From Sipunculus nudus (lineage: Eukaryota > Annelida > Sipuncula > Golfingiida > Sipunculidae), in assembly GCA_026874595.1 (NCBI GenBank), contig CM049316.1:18811839-18875838 (forward strand): a stretch of DNA of 64,000 bases, written 5' to 3'. Under the pieces are notes generated by a model that was given only the letters and a program-made list of their open reading frames with translations, made no database searches and was not told where the DNA came from. Position numbers and translations under genes: made by a program. Below, piece after piece: positions 12,076 through 26,020 of this stretch (its first letter is position 1; every line of letters starts with the position of its first letter).

Positions 12076-12677
12076 TGTGATTTCTGGCTTCCTTTGTGTA
12101 TATATTAATGATCTGAGGGTAACATATGTAAATACCACAGGGATCATACAAAGAGGGGTAATTACCTGCACAGGTAAAACAGTGTGACGGGAGTACCAGT
12201 AGACTAAAAGGTGCCCATTCATCTATCTTTTGATAAAGAATTTATGTGATTTCTGGCTCCTTTGTGTATATATTAATGATCTGAGGGTAACAGATGTAAA
12301 TACCACAGGGATCATACAAAGAGGGGATATTACCTGCACAGGTAAAACAATGTGACGGGAGTGCCAGTAGACTAAAAGATGCCCATTCATCTATCTTTTG
12401 ATAAAGAATTTATGTGATTTCTGGCTTCCTTTGTGTATATATTAATGATCTGAGGGTAACATATGTAAATACCACAGGGATCATACAAAGAGGGGATATT
12501 ACCTGCACAGGTAAAACAGTGTGACGGGAATGCCAGTAGACTAAAAGATGCCCATTCATTTATCTATTGATAAAGAATTTATGATTTCTGGCTTCCTTTG
12601 TGTATATATTAATGATCTGAGGGTAACATATGTAAATACCACAGGGATCATACAAAGAGGGGATATTACCTGCACAG

Positions 12678-14873
12678 GTAAAACAGTGTGACGGGAGTGC
12701 CAGTAGACTAAAAGATGCCCATTCATCTATCTTTTGATAAAGAATTTATGTGATTTCTGGCTTCCTTTGTGTATATGTTAATGATCTGAGGGTAACATAT
12801 GTAAATACCACAGGGATCATACAAAGAGGGGTAATTACCTGCACAGGTAAAACAGTGTGACGGGAGTACCAGTAGACTAAAAGGTGCCCATTCATCTATC
12901 TTTTGATAAAGAATTTATGTGATTTCTGGCTTCCTTTGTGTATATATTAATGTTCTGAGGGTAACATATGTAAATACCACAGGGATCATACAAAGAGGGG
13001 TAATTACCTGCACAGGTAAAACAGTGTGACGGGAGTACCAGTAGACTAAAGGTGCCCATTCATCTATCTTTTGATAAAGAATTTATGTGATTTCTGGCTT
13101 CCTTTGTGTATATATTAATGATCTGAGGGTAACATATGTAAATACCACAGGGATCATACAAAGAGGGGATATTACCTGCACAGGTAAAACAGTGTGACGG
13201 GAGTACCAGTAGACTAAAAGGTTCCCATTCATCTATCTTTTGATAAAGAATTTATGTGATTTCTGGCTTCCTTTGTGTATATATAAATGATCTGAGGGTA
13301 ACATATGTAAATACCACAGGGATCATACAAAGAGGGGTAATTACCTGCACAGGTAAAACAGTGTGACGGGAGTACCAGTAGACTGAAAGATGCCCATTCA
13401 TCTATCTTTTGTTAAAGAATTTATGTGATTTCTGGCTTCCTTTGTGTATATATTAATAATCTGAGGGTAACATATGTAAATACCACAGGGATCATACGAA
13501 GAGGGGTAATTACCTGCACAGGTAAAACAGTGTGACGGGAGTGCCAGTAGACTAAAAGGTGCCCATTCATCTATCTTTTGATAAAGAATTTATGTGATTT
13601 CTGGCTTCCTTTGTGTATATATTAATGATCTGAGGGTAACATATGTAAATACCACAGGGATCATACAAAGAGGGGATTTTACCTGCACAGGTAAAACAGT
13701 GTGACGGGAGTGCCAGTAGACTAAAAGGTGCCCATTCATCTATCTTTTGATAAAGAATTTATGTGATTTCTGGCTTCCTTTGTGTATATATTAATGATCT
13801 GAGGGTAACATATGTAAATACCACAGGGATCATACAAAGAGGGGATATTACCTGCACAGGTAAAACAGTGTGACGGGAGTACCAGTAGACTAAAAGATGC
13901 CCATTCATCTATCTTTTGATAAAGAATTTATGTGATTTCTGGCTTCCCTTGTGTATATATTAATGATCTGAGGGTAACATATGTCAATACCACAGGGATC
14001 ATACAAAGAGAGGTAATTACCTGCACAGGTAAAACAGTGTGACGGGAGTACCAGTAGACTAAAAGGTGACCATTCATTTATCTTTTGATAAAGAATTTAT
14101 GTGATTTCTGGCTTCCTTTGTGTATATATTAATGATCTGAGGGTAACATATGTAAATACCACAGGGATCATACAAAGAGGGGATATTACCTGCACAGGTA
14201 AAACAGTGTGACGGGAGTGCCAGTAGACTAAAAGATGCCCATTCATCTATCTTTTGATAAAGAATTTATGTGATTTCTGGCTTCCTTTGTGTATATATTA
14301 ATGATCTGAGGGTAACATATGTAAATATCACAGGGATCATACAAAGAGGGGTAATTACCTGCACAGGTAAAACAGTGTGACGGGAGTACCAGTAGACTAA
14401 AAGGTGCCCATTCATCTATCTTTTGATAAAGAATTTATGTGATTTCTGGCTTCCTTTGTGTATATATTAATGATCTGAGGGTAACAGATGTAAATACCAC
14501 AGGGATCATACAAAGAGGGGATATTACCTGCACAGGTAAAACAATGTGACGGGAGTGCCAGTAGACTAAAAGATGCCCATTCATCTATCTTTTGATAAAG
14601 AATTTATGTGATTTCTGGCTTCCTTTGTGTATATATTAATGATCTGAGGGTAACATATGTAAATACCACAGGGATCATACAAAGAGGGGATATTACCTGC
14701 ACAGGTAAAACAGTGCGACGGGAATGCCAGTAGACTAAAAGATGCCCATTCATTTATCTTTTGATAAAGAATTTATGTGATTTCTGGCTTCCTTTGTGTA
14801 TATATTAATGATCTGAGGGTAACATATGTAAATACCACAGGGATCATACAAAGAGGGGATATTACCTGCACAG
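12678..14873. repeat. Complete 13-unit higher-order repeat, alpha to xi
   Basis: Unit starts: alpha 12678, beta 12847, gamma 13016, delta 13184, epsilon 13353, zeta 13522, eta 13691, theta 13860, kappa 14029 (GGTGACCATTCATTTATC), lambda 14198, mu 14367 (GTAACAGATG), nu 14536 (ACAATG) and xi 14705 (GGGAATGCC). The length is 13 x 169 minus the single-base deletion of gamma. I use it as the model for the fullest family I HOR in the window. Confidence 0.85.
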
Positions 14874-17800
14874 GTAAAACAGTGTGACGGGAGTGCCAGT
14901 AGACTAAAAGGTGCCCATTCATCTATCTTTTGATAAAGAATTTATGTGATTTCTGGCTTCCTTTGTGTATATATTAATGATCTGAGGGTAACATATGTAA
15001 ATACCACAGGGATCATACAAAGAGGGGATTTTACCTGCACAGGTAAAACAGTGTGACGGGAGTGCCAGTAGACTAAAAGGTGCCCATTCATCTATCTTTT
15101 GATAAAGAATTTATGTGATTTCTGGCTTCCTTTGTGTATATATTAATGATCTGAGGGTAACATATGTAAATACCACAGGGATCATACAAAGAGGGGATAT
15201 TACCTGCACAGGTAAAACAGTGTGACGGGAGTACCAGTAGACTAAAAGATGCCCATTCATCTATCTTTTGATAAAGAATTTATGTGATTTCTGGCTTCCC
15301 TTGTGTATATATTAATGATCTGAGGGTAACATATGTCAATACCACAGGGATCATACAAAGAGAGGTAATTACCTGCACAGGTAAAACAGTGTGACGGGAG
15401 TACCAGTAGACTAAAAGGTGCCCATTCATCTATCTTTTGATAAAGAATTTATGTGATTTCTGGCTTCCTTTGTGTATATATTAATGATCTGAGGGTAACA
15501 TATGTAAATACCACAGGGATCGTACAAAGAGGGGTAATTACCTGCACAGGTAAAACAGTGTGACGGGAGTACCAGTAGACTAAAGGTGCCCATTCATCTA
15601 TCTTTTGATAAAGAATTTATGTGATTTCTGGCTTCCTTTGTGTATATATTAATGATCTGAGGATAACAGATGTAAATACCACAGGGATCATACAAAGAGG
15701 GGATATTACCTGCACAGGTAAAACAATGTGACGGGAGTGCCAGTAGACTAAAAGATGCCCATTCATCTATCTTTTGATAAAGAATTTATGTGATTTCTGG
15801 CTTCCTTTGTGTATATATTAATGATCTGAGGGTAACATATGTAAATACCACAGGGATCATACAAAGAGGGGATATTACCTGCACAGGTAAAACAGTGTGA
15901 CGGGAATGCCAGTAGACTAAAAGATGCCCATTCATTTATCTTTTGATAAAGAATTTATGTGATTTCTGGCTTCCTTTGTGTATATATTAATGATCTGAGG
16001 GTAACATATGTAAATACCACAGGGATCATACAAAGAGGGGATATTACCTGCACAGGTAAAACAGTGTGACGGGAGTGCCAGTAGACTAAAAGATGCCCAT
16101 TCTTCTATCTTTTGATAAAGAATTTATGTGATTTCTGGCTTCCTTTTTGTATATGTTAATGATCTGAGGGTAACATATGTAAATACCACAGGGATCATAC
16201 AAAGAGGGGTAATTACCTGCACAGGTAAAACAGTGTGACGGGAGTACCAGTAGACTAAAAGGTGCCCATTCATCTATCTTTTGATAAAGAATTTATGTGA
16301 TTTCTGGCTTCCTTTGTGTATATATTAATGTTCTGAGGGTAACATATGTAAATACCACAGGGATCATACAAAGAGGGGTAATTACCTGCACAGGTAAAAC
16401 AGTGTGACGGGAGTACCAGTAGACTAAAGGTGCCCATTCATCTATCTTTTGATAAAGAATTTATGTGATTTCTGGCTTCCTTTGTGTATATATTAATGAT
16501 CTGAGGGTAACATATGTAAATACCACAGGGATCATACAAAGAGGGGATATTACCTGCACAGGTAAAACAGTGTGACGGGAGTACCAGTAGACTAAAAGGT
16601 TCCCATTCAGCTATCTTTTGATAAAGAATTTATGTGATTTCTGGCTTCCTTTGTGTATATATTAATGATCTGAGGGTAACATATGTAAATACCACAGGGA
16701 TCATACAAAGAGGGGTAATTACCTGCACAGGTAAAACAGTGTGACGGGAGTACCAGTAGACTGAAAGATGCCCATTCATCTATCTTTTGTTAAAGAATTT
16801 ATGTGATTTCTGGCTTCCTTTGTGTATATATTAATAATCTGAGGGTAACATATGTAAATACCACAGGGATCATACAAAGAGGGGTAATTACCTGCACAGG
16901 TAAAACAGTGTGACGGGAGTGCCAGTAGACTAAAAGGTGCCCATTCATCTATCTTTTGATAAAGAATTTATGTGATTTCTGGCTTCCTTTGTGTATATAT
17001 TAATGATCTGAGGGTAACATATGTAAATACCACAGGGATCATACAAAGAGGGGATTTTACCTGCACAGGTAAAACAGTGTGACGGGAGTGCCAGTAGACT
17101 AAAAGGTGCCCATTCATCTATCTTTTGATAAAGAATTTATGTGATTTCTGGCTTCCTTTGTGTATATATTAATGATCTGAGGGTAACATATGTAAATACC
17201 ACAGGGATCATACAAAGAGGGGATATTACCTGCACAGGTAAAACAGTGTGACGGGAGTACCAGTAGACTAAAAGATGCCCATTCATCTATCTTTTGATAA
17301 AGAATTTATGTGATTTCTGGCTTCCCTTGTGTATATATTAATGATCTGAGGGTAACATATGTCAATACCACAGGGATCATACAAAGAGAGGTAATTACCT
17401 GCACAGGTAAAACAGTGTGACGGGAGTACCAGTAGACTAAAAGGTGCCCATTCATCTATCTTTTGATAAAGAATTTATGTGATTTCTGGCTTCCTTTGTG
17501 TATATATTAATGATCTGAGGGTAACATATGTAAATACCACAGGGATCATACAAAGAGGGGTAATTACCTGCACAGGTAAAACAGTGTGACGGGAGTACCA
17601 GTAGACTAAAGGTGCCCATTCATCTATCTTTTGATAAAGAATTTATGTGATTTCTGGCTTCCTTTGTGTATATATTAATGATCTGAGGATAACATATGTA
17701 AATACTACAGGGATCATACAAAGAGGGAATATTACCTGCACAGGTAAAACAGTGTGACGGGAGTACCAGTAGACTAAAAGGTGCCCATTCATCTATCTTT

Positions 17801-18856
17801 TGATAAAGAATTTATGTGATTTCTGGCTTCCTTTGTGTATATATTAATGATCTGAGGGTAACATATGTAAATACCACAGGGATCATACAAAGAGGGGTAA
17901 TTACCTGCACAGGTAAAACAGTGTGACGGGAGTACCAGTAGACTAAAAGGTGACCATTAATTTATCTTTTGATAAAGAATTTATGTGATTTCTGGCTTCC
18001 TTTGTGTATATATTAATGATCTGAGGGTAACATATGTAAATACCACAGGGATCATACAAAGAGGGGATATTACCTGCACAGGTAAAACAGTGTGACGGGA
18101 GTGCCAGTAGACTAAAAGATGCCCATTCATCTATCTTTTGATAAAGAATTTATGTGATTTCTGGCTTCCTTTGTGTATATATTAATGATCTGAGGGTAAC
18201 ATATGTAAATACCACAGGGATCATACAAAGAGGGGTAATTACCTGCACAGGTAAAACAGTGTGACGGGAGTACCAGTAGACTAAAAGGTGCCCATTCATC
18301 TATCTTTTGATAAAGAATTTATGTGATTTCTGGCTTCCTTTGTGTATATATTAATGATCTGAGGGTAACAGATGTAAATACCACAGGGATCATACAAAGA
18401 GGGGATATTACCTGCACAGGTAAAACAGTGTGACGGGAGTACCAGTAGACTAAAAGGTGCCCATTAATTTATCTTTTGATAAAGAATTTATGTGATTTCT
18501 GGCTTCCTTTGTGTATATATTAATGATCTGAGGGTAACATATGTAAATACCACAGGGATCATACAAAGAGGGGATATTACCTGCACAGGTAAAACAGTGT
18601 GACGGGAGTGCCAGTAGACTAAAAGATGCCCATTCATCTATCTTTTGATAAAGAATTTATGTGATTTCTGGCTTCCTTTGTGTATATATTAATGATCTGA
18701 GGGTAACATATGTAAATACCACAGGGATCATACAAAGAGGGGTAATTACCTGCACAGGTAAAACAGTGTGACGGGAGTACCAGTAGACTAAAAGGTGCCC
18801 ATTCATCTATCTTTTGATAAAGAATTTATGTGATTTCTGGCTTCCTTTGTGTATAT
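14874..18856. repeat. Near-identical segmental duplication, copy 1 (5744-bp spacing)
   Basis: This 3.98-kb stretch matches 20618-24600 unit for unit. Shared private markers at the same offset include CATTCTTCTATC (near 16100 and 21844), CCTTTTTGTATATG, AATGTTCTG, CATTCAGCTATC (near 16607 and 22351), TGACCATTAA (17951/23695) and TGCCCATTAA (18458/24202). By eye I noticed only about four base differences, one being GGGATCGTAC near 15521 here. The stretch covers about 23.5 units. Confidence 0.9.
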
Positions 18857-18926
18857 GTTAATGATCTGAGGGTAACATATGTAAATACCACAGGGATCAT
18901 ACAAAGAGGGGTAATTACCTGCACAG
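18758..18926. repeat. Hybrid unit, mu-type left half and alpha-type right half
   Basis: The left part has A at the variable site and AGGTG, matching the mu unit in the duplicate copy (24502). The right part has TATGTTAATG and ends GGTAATTACC, matching alpha (for example 25009). The unit is exactly 169 bp. It sits where the two long duplicates part, and skipping from mu to alpha removes exactly three units that are present at 24502-25009. This fits an in-register unequal exchange inside the unit. Confidence 0.7.
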
Positions 18927-20617
18927 GTAAAACAGTGTGACGGGAGTACCAGTAGACTAAAAGGTGCCCATTCATCTATCTTTTGATAAAGAATTTATGT
19001 GATTTCTGGCTTCCTTTGTGTATATATTAATGATCTGAGGGTAACATATGTAAATACCACAGGGATCATGCAAAGAGGGGTAATTACCTGCACAGGTAAA
19101 ACAGTGTGACGGGAGTACCAGTAGACTAAAGGTGCCCATTCATCTATCTTTTGATAAAGAATTTATGTGATTTCTGGCTTCCTTTGTGTATATATTAATG
19201 ATCTGAGGGTAACATATGTAAATACCACAGGGATCATACAAAGAGGGGATATTACCTGCACAGGTAAAACAGTGTGACGGGAGTACCAGTAGACTAAAAG
19301 GTTCCCATTCATCTATCTTTTGATAAAGAATTTATGTGATTTCTGGCTTCCTTTGTGTATATATTAATGATCTGAGGGTAACATATGTAAATACCACAGG
19401 GATCATACAAAGAGGGGTAATTACCTGCACAGGTAAAACAGTGTGACGGGGAGTACCAGTAGACTGAAAGATGCCCATTCATCTATCTTTTGTTAAAGAA
19501 TTTATGTGATTTCTGGCTTCCTTTGTGTATATATTAATAATCTGAGGGTAACATATGTAAATACCACAGGGATCATACAAAGAGGGGTAATTACCTGCAC
19601 AGGTAAAACAGTGTGACGGGAGTGCCAGTAGACTAAAAGGTGCCCATTCATCTATCTTTTGATAAAGAATTTATGTGATTTCTGGCTTCCTTTGTGTATA
19701 TATTAATGATCTGAGGGTAACATATGTAAATACCACAGGGATCATACAAAGAGGGGATTTTACCTGCACAGGTAAAACAGTGTGACGGGAGTGCCAGTAG
19801 ACTAAAAGGTGCCCATTCATCTATCTTTTGATAAAGAATTTATGTGATTTCTGGCTTCCTTTGTGTATATATTAATGATCTGAGGGTAACATATGTAAAT
19901 ACCACAGGGATCATACAAAGAGGGGATATTACCTGCACAGGTAAAACAGTGTGACGGGAGTACCAGTAGACTAAAAGATGCCCATTCATCTATCTTTTGA
20001 TAAAGAATTTATGTGATTTCTGGCTTCCCTTGTGTATATATTAATGATCTGAGGGTAACATATGTCAATACCACAGGGATCATACAAAGAGAGGTAATTA
20101 CCTGCACAGGTAAAACAGTGTGACGGGAGTACCAGTAGACTAAAAGGTGCCCATTCATCTATCTTTTGATAAAGAATTTATGTGATTTCTGGCTTCCTTT
20201 GTGTATATATTAATGATCTGAGGGTAACATATGTAAATACCACAGGGATCATACAAAGAGGGGGTAATTACCTGCACAGGTAAAACAGTGTGACGGGAGT
20301 ACCAGTAGACTAAAAGGTTCCCATTCATCTATCTTTTGATAAAGAATTTATGTGATTTCTGGCTTCCTTTGTGTATATATTAATGATCTGAGGGTAACAT
20401 ATGTAAATACCACAGGGATCATACAAAGAGGGGTAATTACCTGCACAGGTAAAACAGTGTGACGGGAGTACCAGTAGACTGAAAGATGCCCATTCATCTA
20501 TCTTTTGTTAAAGAATTTATGTGATTTCTGGCTTCCTTTGTGTATATATTAATAATCTGAGGGTAACATATGTAAATACCACAGGGATCATACAAAGAGG
20601 GGTAATTACCTGCACAG

Positions 20618-23600
20618 GTAAAACAGTGTGACGGGAGTGCCAGTAGACTAAAAGGTGCCCATTCATCTATCTTTTGATAAAGAATTTATGTGATTTCTGG
20701 CTTCCTTTGTGTATATATTAATGATCTGAGGGTAACATATGTAAATACCACAGGGATCATACAAAGAGGGGATTTTACCTGCACAGGTAAAACAGTGTGA
20801 CGGGAGTGCCAGTAGACTAAAAGGTGCCCATTCATCTATCTTTTGATAAAGAATTTATGTGATTTCTGGCTTCCTTTGTGTATATATTAATGATCTGAGG
20901 GTAACATATGTAAATACCACAGGGATCATACAAAGAGGGGATATTACCTGCACAGGTAAAACAGTGTGACGGGAGTACCAGTAGACTAAAAGATGCCCAT
21001 TCATCTATCTTTTGATAAAGAATTTATGTGATTTCTGGCTTCCCTTGTGTATATATTAATGATCTGAGGGTAACATATGTCAATACCACAGGGATCATAC
21101 AAAGAGAGGTAATTACCTGCACAGGTAAAACAGTGTGACGGGAGTACCAGTAGACTAAAAGGTGCCCATTCATCTATCTTTTGATAAAGAATTTATGTGA
21201 TTTCTGGCTTCCTTTGTGTATATATTAATGATCTGAGGGTAACATATGTAAATACCACAGGGATCATACAAAGAGGGGTAATTACCTGCACAGGTAAAAC
21301 AGTGTGACGGGAGTACCAGTAGACTAAAGGTGCCCATTCATCTATCTTTTGATAAAGAATTTATGTGATTTCTGGCTTCCTTTGTGTATATATTAATGAT
21401 CTGAGGATAACAGATGTAAATACCACAGGGATCATACAAAGAGGGGATATTACCTGCACAGGTAAAACAATGTGACGGGAGTGCCAGTAGACTAAAAGAT
21501 GCCCATTCATCTATCTTTTGATAAAGAATTTATGTGATTTCTGGCTTCCTTTGTGTATATATTAATGATCTGAGGGTAACATATGTAAATACCACAGGGA
21601 TCATACAAAGAGGGGATATCACCTGCACAGGTAAAACAGTGTGACGGGAATGCCAGTAGACTAAAAGATGCCCATTCATTTATCTTTTGATAAAGAATTT
21701 ATGTGATTTCTGGCTTCCTTTGTGTATATATTAATGATCTGAGGGTAACATATGTAAATACCACAGGGATCATACAAAGAGGGGATATTACCTGCACAGG
21801 TAAAACAGTGTGACGGGAGTGCCAGTAGACTAAAAGATGCCCATTCTTCTATCTTTTGATAAAGAATTTATGTGATTTCTGGCTTCCTTTTTGTATATGT
21901 TAATGATCTGAGGGTAACATATGTAAATACCACAGGGATCATACAAAGAGGGGTAATTACCTGCACAGGTAAAACAGTGTGACGGGAGTACCAGTAGACT
22001 AAAAGGTGCCCATTCATCTATCTTTTGATAAAGAATTTATGTGATTTCTGGCTTCCTTTGTGTATATATTAATGTTCTGAGGGTAACATATGTAAATACC
22101 ACAGGGATCATACAAAGAGGGGTAATTACCTGCACAGGTAAAACAGTGTGACGGGAGTACCAGTAGACTAAAGGTGCCCATTCATCTATCTTTTGATAAA
22201 GAATTTATGTGATTTCTGGCTTCCTTTGTGTATATATTAATGATCTGAGGGTAACATATGTAAATACCACAGGGATCATACAAAGAGGGGATATTACCTG
22301 CACAGGTAAAACAGTGTGACGGGAGTACCAGTAGACTAAAAGGTTCCCATTCAGCTATCTTTTGATAAAGAATTTATGTGATTTCTGGCTTCCTTTGTGT
22401 ATATATTAATGATCTGAGGGTAACATATGTAAATACCACAGGGATCATACAAAGAGGGGTAATTACCTGCACAGGTAAAACAGTGTGACGGGAGTACCAG
22501 TAGACTGAAAGATGCCCATTCATCTATCTTTTGTTAAAGAATTTATGTGATTTCTGGCTTCCTTTGTGTATATATTAATAATCTGAGGGTAACATATGTA
22601 AATACCACAGGGATCATACAAAGAGGGGTAATTACCTGCACAGGTAAAACAGTGTGACGGGAGTGCCAGTAGACTAAAAGGTGCCCATTCATCTATCTTT
22701 TGATAAAGAATTTATGTGATTTCTGGCTTCCTTTGTGTATATATTAATGATCTGAGGGTAACATATGTAAATACCACAGGGATCATACAAAGAGGGGATT
22801 TTACCTGCACAGGTGAAACAGTGTGACGGGAGTGCCAGTAGACTAAAAGGTGCCCATTCATCTATCTTTTGATAAAGAATTTATGTGATTTCTGGCTTCC
22901 TTTGTGTATATATTAATGATCTGAGGGTAACATATGTAAATACCACAGGGATCATACAAAGAGGGGATATTACCTGCACAGGTAAAACAGTGTGACGGGA
23001 GTACCAGTAGACTAAAAGATGCCCATTCATCTATCTTTTGATAAAGAATTTATGTGATTTCTGGCTTCCCTTGTGTATATATTAATGATCTGAGGGTAAC
23101 ATATGTCAATACCACAGGGATCATACAAAGAGAGGTAATTACCTGCACAGGTAAAACAGTGTGACGGGAGTACCAGTAGACTAAAAGGTGCCCATTCATC
23201 TATCTTTTGATAAAGAATTTATGTGATTTCTGGCTTCCTTTGTGTATATATTAATGATCTGAGGGTAACATATGTAAATACCACAGGGATCATACAAAGA
23301 GGGGTAATTACCTGCACAGGTAAAACAGTGTGACGGGAGTACCAGTAGACTAAAGGTGCCCATTCATCTATCTTTTGATAAAGAATTTATGTGATTTCTG
23401 GCTTCCTTTGTGTATATATTAATGATCTGAGGATAACATATGTAAATACTACAGGGATCATACAAAGAGGGAATATTACCTGCACAGGTAAAACAGTGTG
23501 ACGGTAGTACCAGTAGACTAAAAGGTGCCCATTCATCTATCTTTTGATAAAGAATTTATGTGATTTCTGGCTTCCTTTGTGTATATATTAATGATCTGAG

Positions 23601-24600
23601 GGTAACATATGTAAATACCACAGGGATCATACAAAGAGGGGTAATTACCTGCACAGGTAAAACAGTGTGACGGGAGTACCAGTAGACTAAAAGGTGACCA
23701 TTAATTTATCTTTTGATAAAGAATTTATGTGATTTCTGGCTTCCTTTGTGTATATATTAATGATCTGAGGGTAACATATGTAAATACCACAGGGATCATA
23801 CAAAGAGGGGATATTACCTGCACAGGTAAAACAGTGTGACGGGAGTGCCAGTAGACTAAAAGATGCCCATTCATCTATCTTTTGATAAAGAATTTATGTG
23901 ATTTCTGGCTTCCTTTGTGTATATATTAATGATCTGAGGGTAACATATGTAAATACCACAGGGATCATACAAAGAGGGGTAATTACCTGCACAGGTAAAA
24001 CAGTGTGACGGGAGTACCAGTAGACTAAAAGGTGCCCATTCATCTATCTTTTGATAAAGAATTTATGTGATTTCTGGCTTCCTTTGTGTATATATTAATG
24101 ATCTGAGGGTAACAGATGTAAATACCACAGGGATCATACAAAGAGGGGATATTACCTGCACAGGTAAAACAGTGTGACGGGAGTACCAGTAGACTAAAAG
24201 GTGCCCATTAATTTATCTTTTGATAAAGAATTTATGTGATTTCTGGCTTCCTTTGTGTATATATTAATGATCTGAGGGTAACATATGTAAATACCACAGG
24301 GATCATACAAAGAGGGGATATTACCTGCACAGGTAAAACAGTGTGACGGGAGTGCCAGTAGACTAAAAGATGCCCATTCATCTATCTTTTGATAAAGAAT
24401 TTATGTGATTTCTGGCTTCCTTTGTGTATATATTAATGATCTGAGGGTAACATATGTAAATACCACAGGGATCATACAAAGAGGGGTAATTACCTGCACA
24501 GGTAAAACAGTGTGACGGGAGTACCAGTAGACTAAAAGGTGCCCATTCATCTATCTTTTGATAAAGAATTTATGTGATTTCTGGCTTCCTTTGTGTATAT
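20618..24600. repeat. Near-identical segmental duplication, copy 2 (5744-bp spacing)
   Basis: This is the partner of 14874-18856. Private changes here include GATATCACC near 21617, CAGGTGAAAC near 22812 and GACGGTAGTACC near 23502. The unit before this copy is an epsilon unit, whereas copy 1 is preceded by a xi unit, so the left boundary is at the unit start. At the right, copy 2 continues as a mu unit while copy 1 switches to alpha-type sequence. Confidence 0.9.
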
Positions 24601-26020
24601 ATTAATGATCTGAGGGTAACAGATGTAAATACCACAGGGATCATACAAAGAGGGGATATTACCTGCACAGGTAAAACAATGTGACGGGAGTGCCAGTAGA
24701 CTAAAAGATGCCCATTCATCTATCTTTTGATAAAGAATTTATGTGATTTCTGGCTTCCTTTGTGTATATATTAATGATCTGAGGGTAACATATGTAAATA
24801 CCACAGGGATCATACAAAGAGGGGATATTACCTGCACAGGTAAAACAGTGTGACGGGAATGCCAGTAGACTAAAAGATGCCCATTCATTTATCTTTTGAT
24901 GAAGAATTTATGTGATTTCTGGCTTCCTTTGTGTATATATTAATGATCTGAGGGTAACATATGTAAATACCACAGGGATCATACAAAGAGGGGATATTAC
25001 CTGCACAGGTAAAACAGTGTGACGGGAGTGCCAGTAGACTAAAAGATGCCCATTCATCTATCTTTTGATAAAGAATTTATGTGATTTCTGGCTTCCTTTG
25101 TGTATATGTTAATGATCTGAGGGTAACATATGTAAATACCACAGGGATCATACAAAGAGGGGTAATTACCTGCACAGGTAAAACAGTGTGACGGGAGTAC
25201 CAGTAGACTAAAAGGTGCCCATTCATCTATCTTTTGATAAAGAATTTATGTGATTTCTGGCTTCCTTTGTGTATATATTAATGATCTGAGGGTAACATAT
25301 GTAAATACCACAGGGATCATACAAAGAGGGGTAATTACCTGCACAGGTAAAACAGTGTGACGGGAGTACCAGTAGACTAAAGGTGCCCATTCATCTATCT
25401 TTTGATAAAGAATTTATGTGATTTCTGGCTTCCTTTGTGTATATTTAATGATCTGAGGGTAACATATGTAAATACCACAGGGATCATACAAAGAGGGGAT
25501 ATTACCTGCACAGGTAAAACAGTGTGACGGGAGTACCAGTAGACTAAAAGGTTCCCATTCATCTATCTTTTGATAAAGAATTTATGTGATTTCTGGATTC
25601 CTTTGTGTATATATTAATGATCTGAGGGTAACATATGTAAATACCACAGGGATCATACAAAGAGGGGTAATTACCTGCACAGGTAAAACAGTGTGACGGG
25701 AGTACCAGTAGACTGAAAGATGCCCATTCATCTATCTTTTGTTAAAGAATTTATGTGATTTCTGGCTTCCTTTGTGTATATATTAATAATCTGAGGGTAA
25801 CATATGTAAATACCACAGGGATCATACAAAGAGGGGTAATTACCTGCACAGGTAAAACAGTGTGACGGGAGTGCCAGTAGACTAAAAGGTGCCCATTCAT
25901 CTATCTTTTGATAAAGAATTTATGTGATTTCTGGCTTCCTTTGTGTATATATTAATGATCTGAGGGTAACATATGTAAATACCACAGGGATCATACAAAG
26001 AGGGGATTTTACCTTCACAG

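Larger units (their letters stand above)
3387..12677. repeat. Family II higher-order block
   Basis: This block lacks the theta marker GTCAATA and the zeta ending GATTTTACC. It carries a second set of linked markers in order: ACAATG, GAGGGGAAC, CCATTTATC, GGGTATCAT, ACCATATGG, TATGTTAATG, CTTTTTATAAAG, GGGCTCAT, GAGTTCTGG with TTCTGTAT, CAGTTTGACG, AGGTTCC, TTCGTC. The series appears at about 3725-6200 and again at about 9470-12000, with a partial internal repeat at 7340-9075. GAGCGGATATT with GACGAGAG appears at about 9113-9150 and is found again at 28030 and 44750. The block ends with a xi unit (12511-12677, 167 bp) before family I resumes. Confidence 0.75.

Noticed and set aside
14874-24600. 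Assembly artefact as the cause of the near-identical duplicates
   Set aside because: It cannot be ruled out without reads, but both copies carry private differences and different flanking units, which is not what a simple duplicated contig overlap would give.
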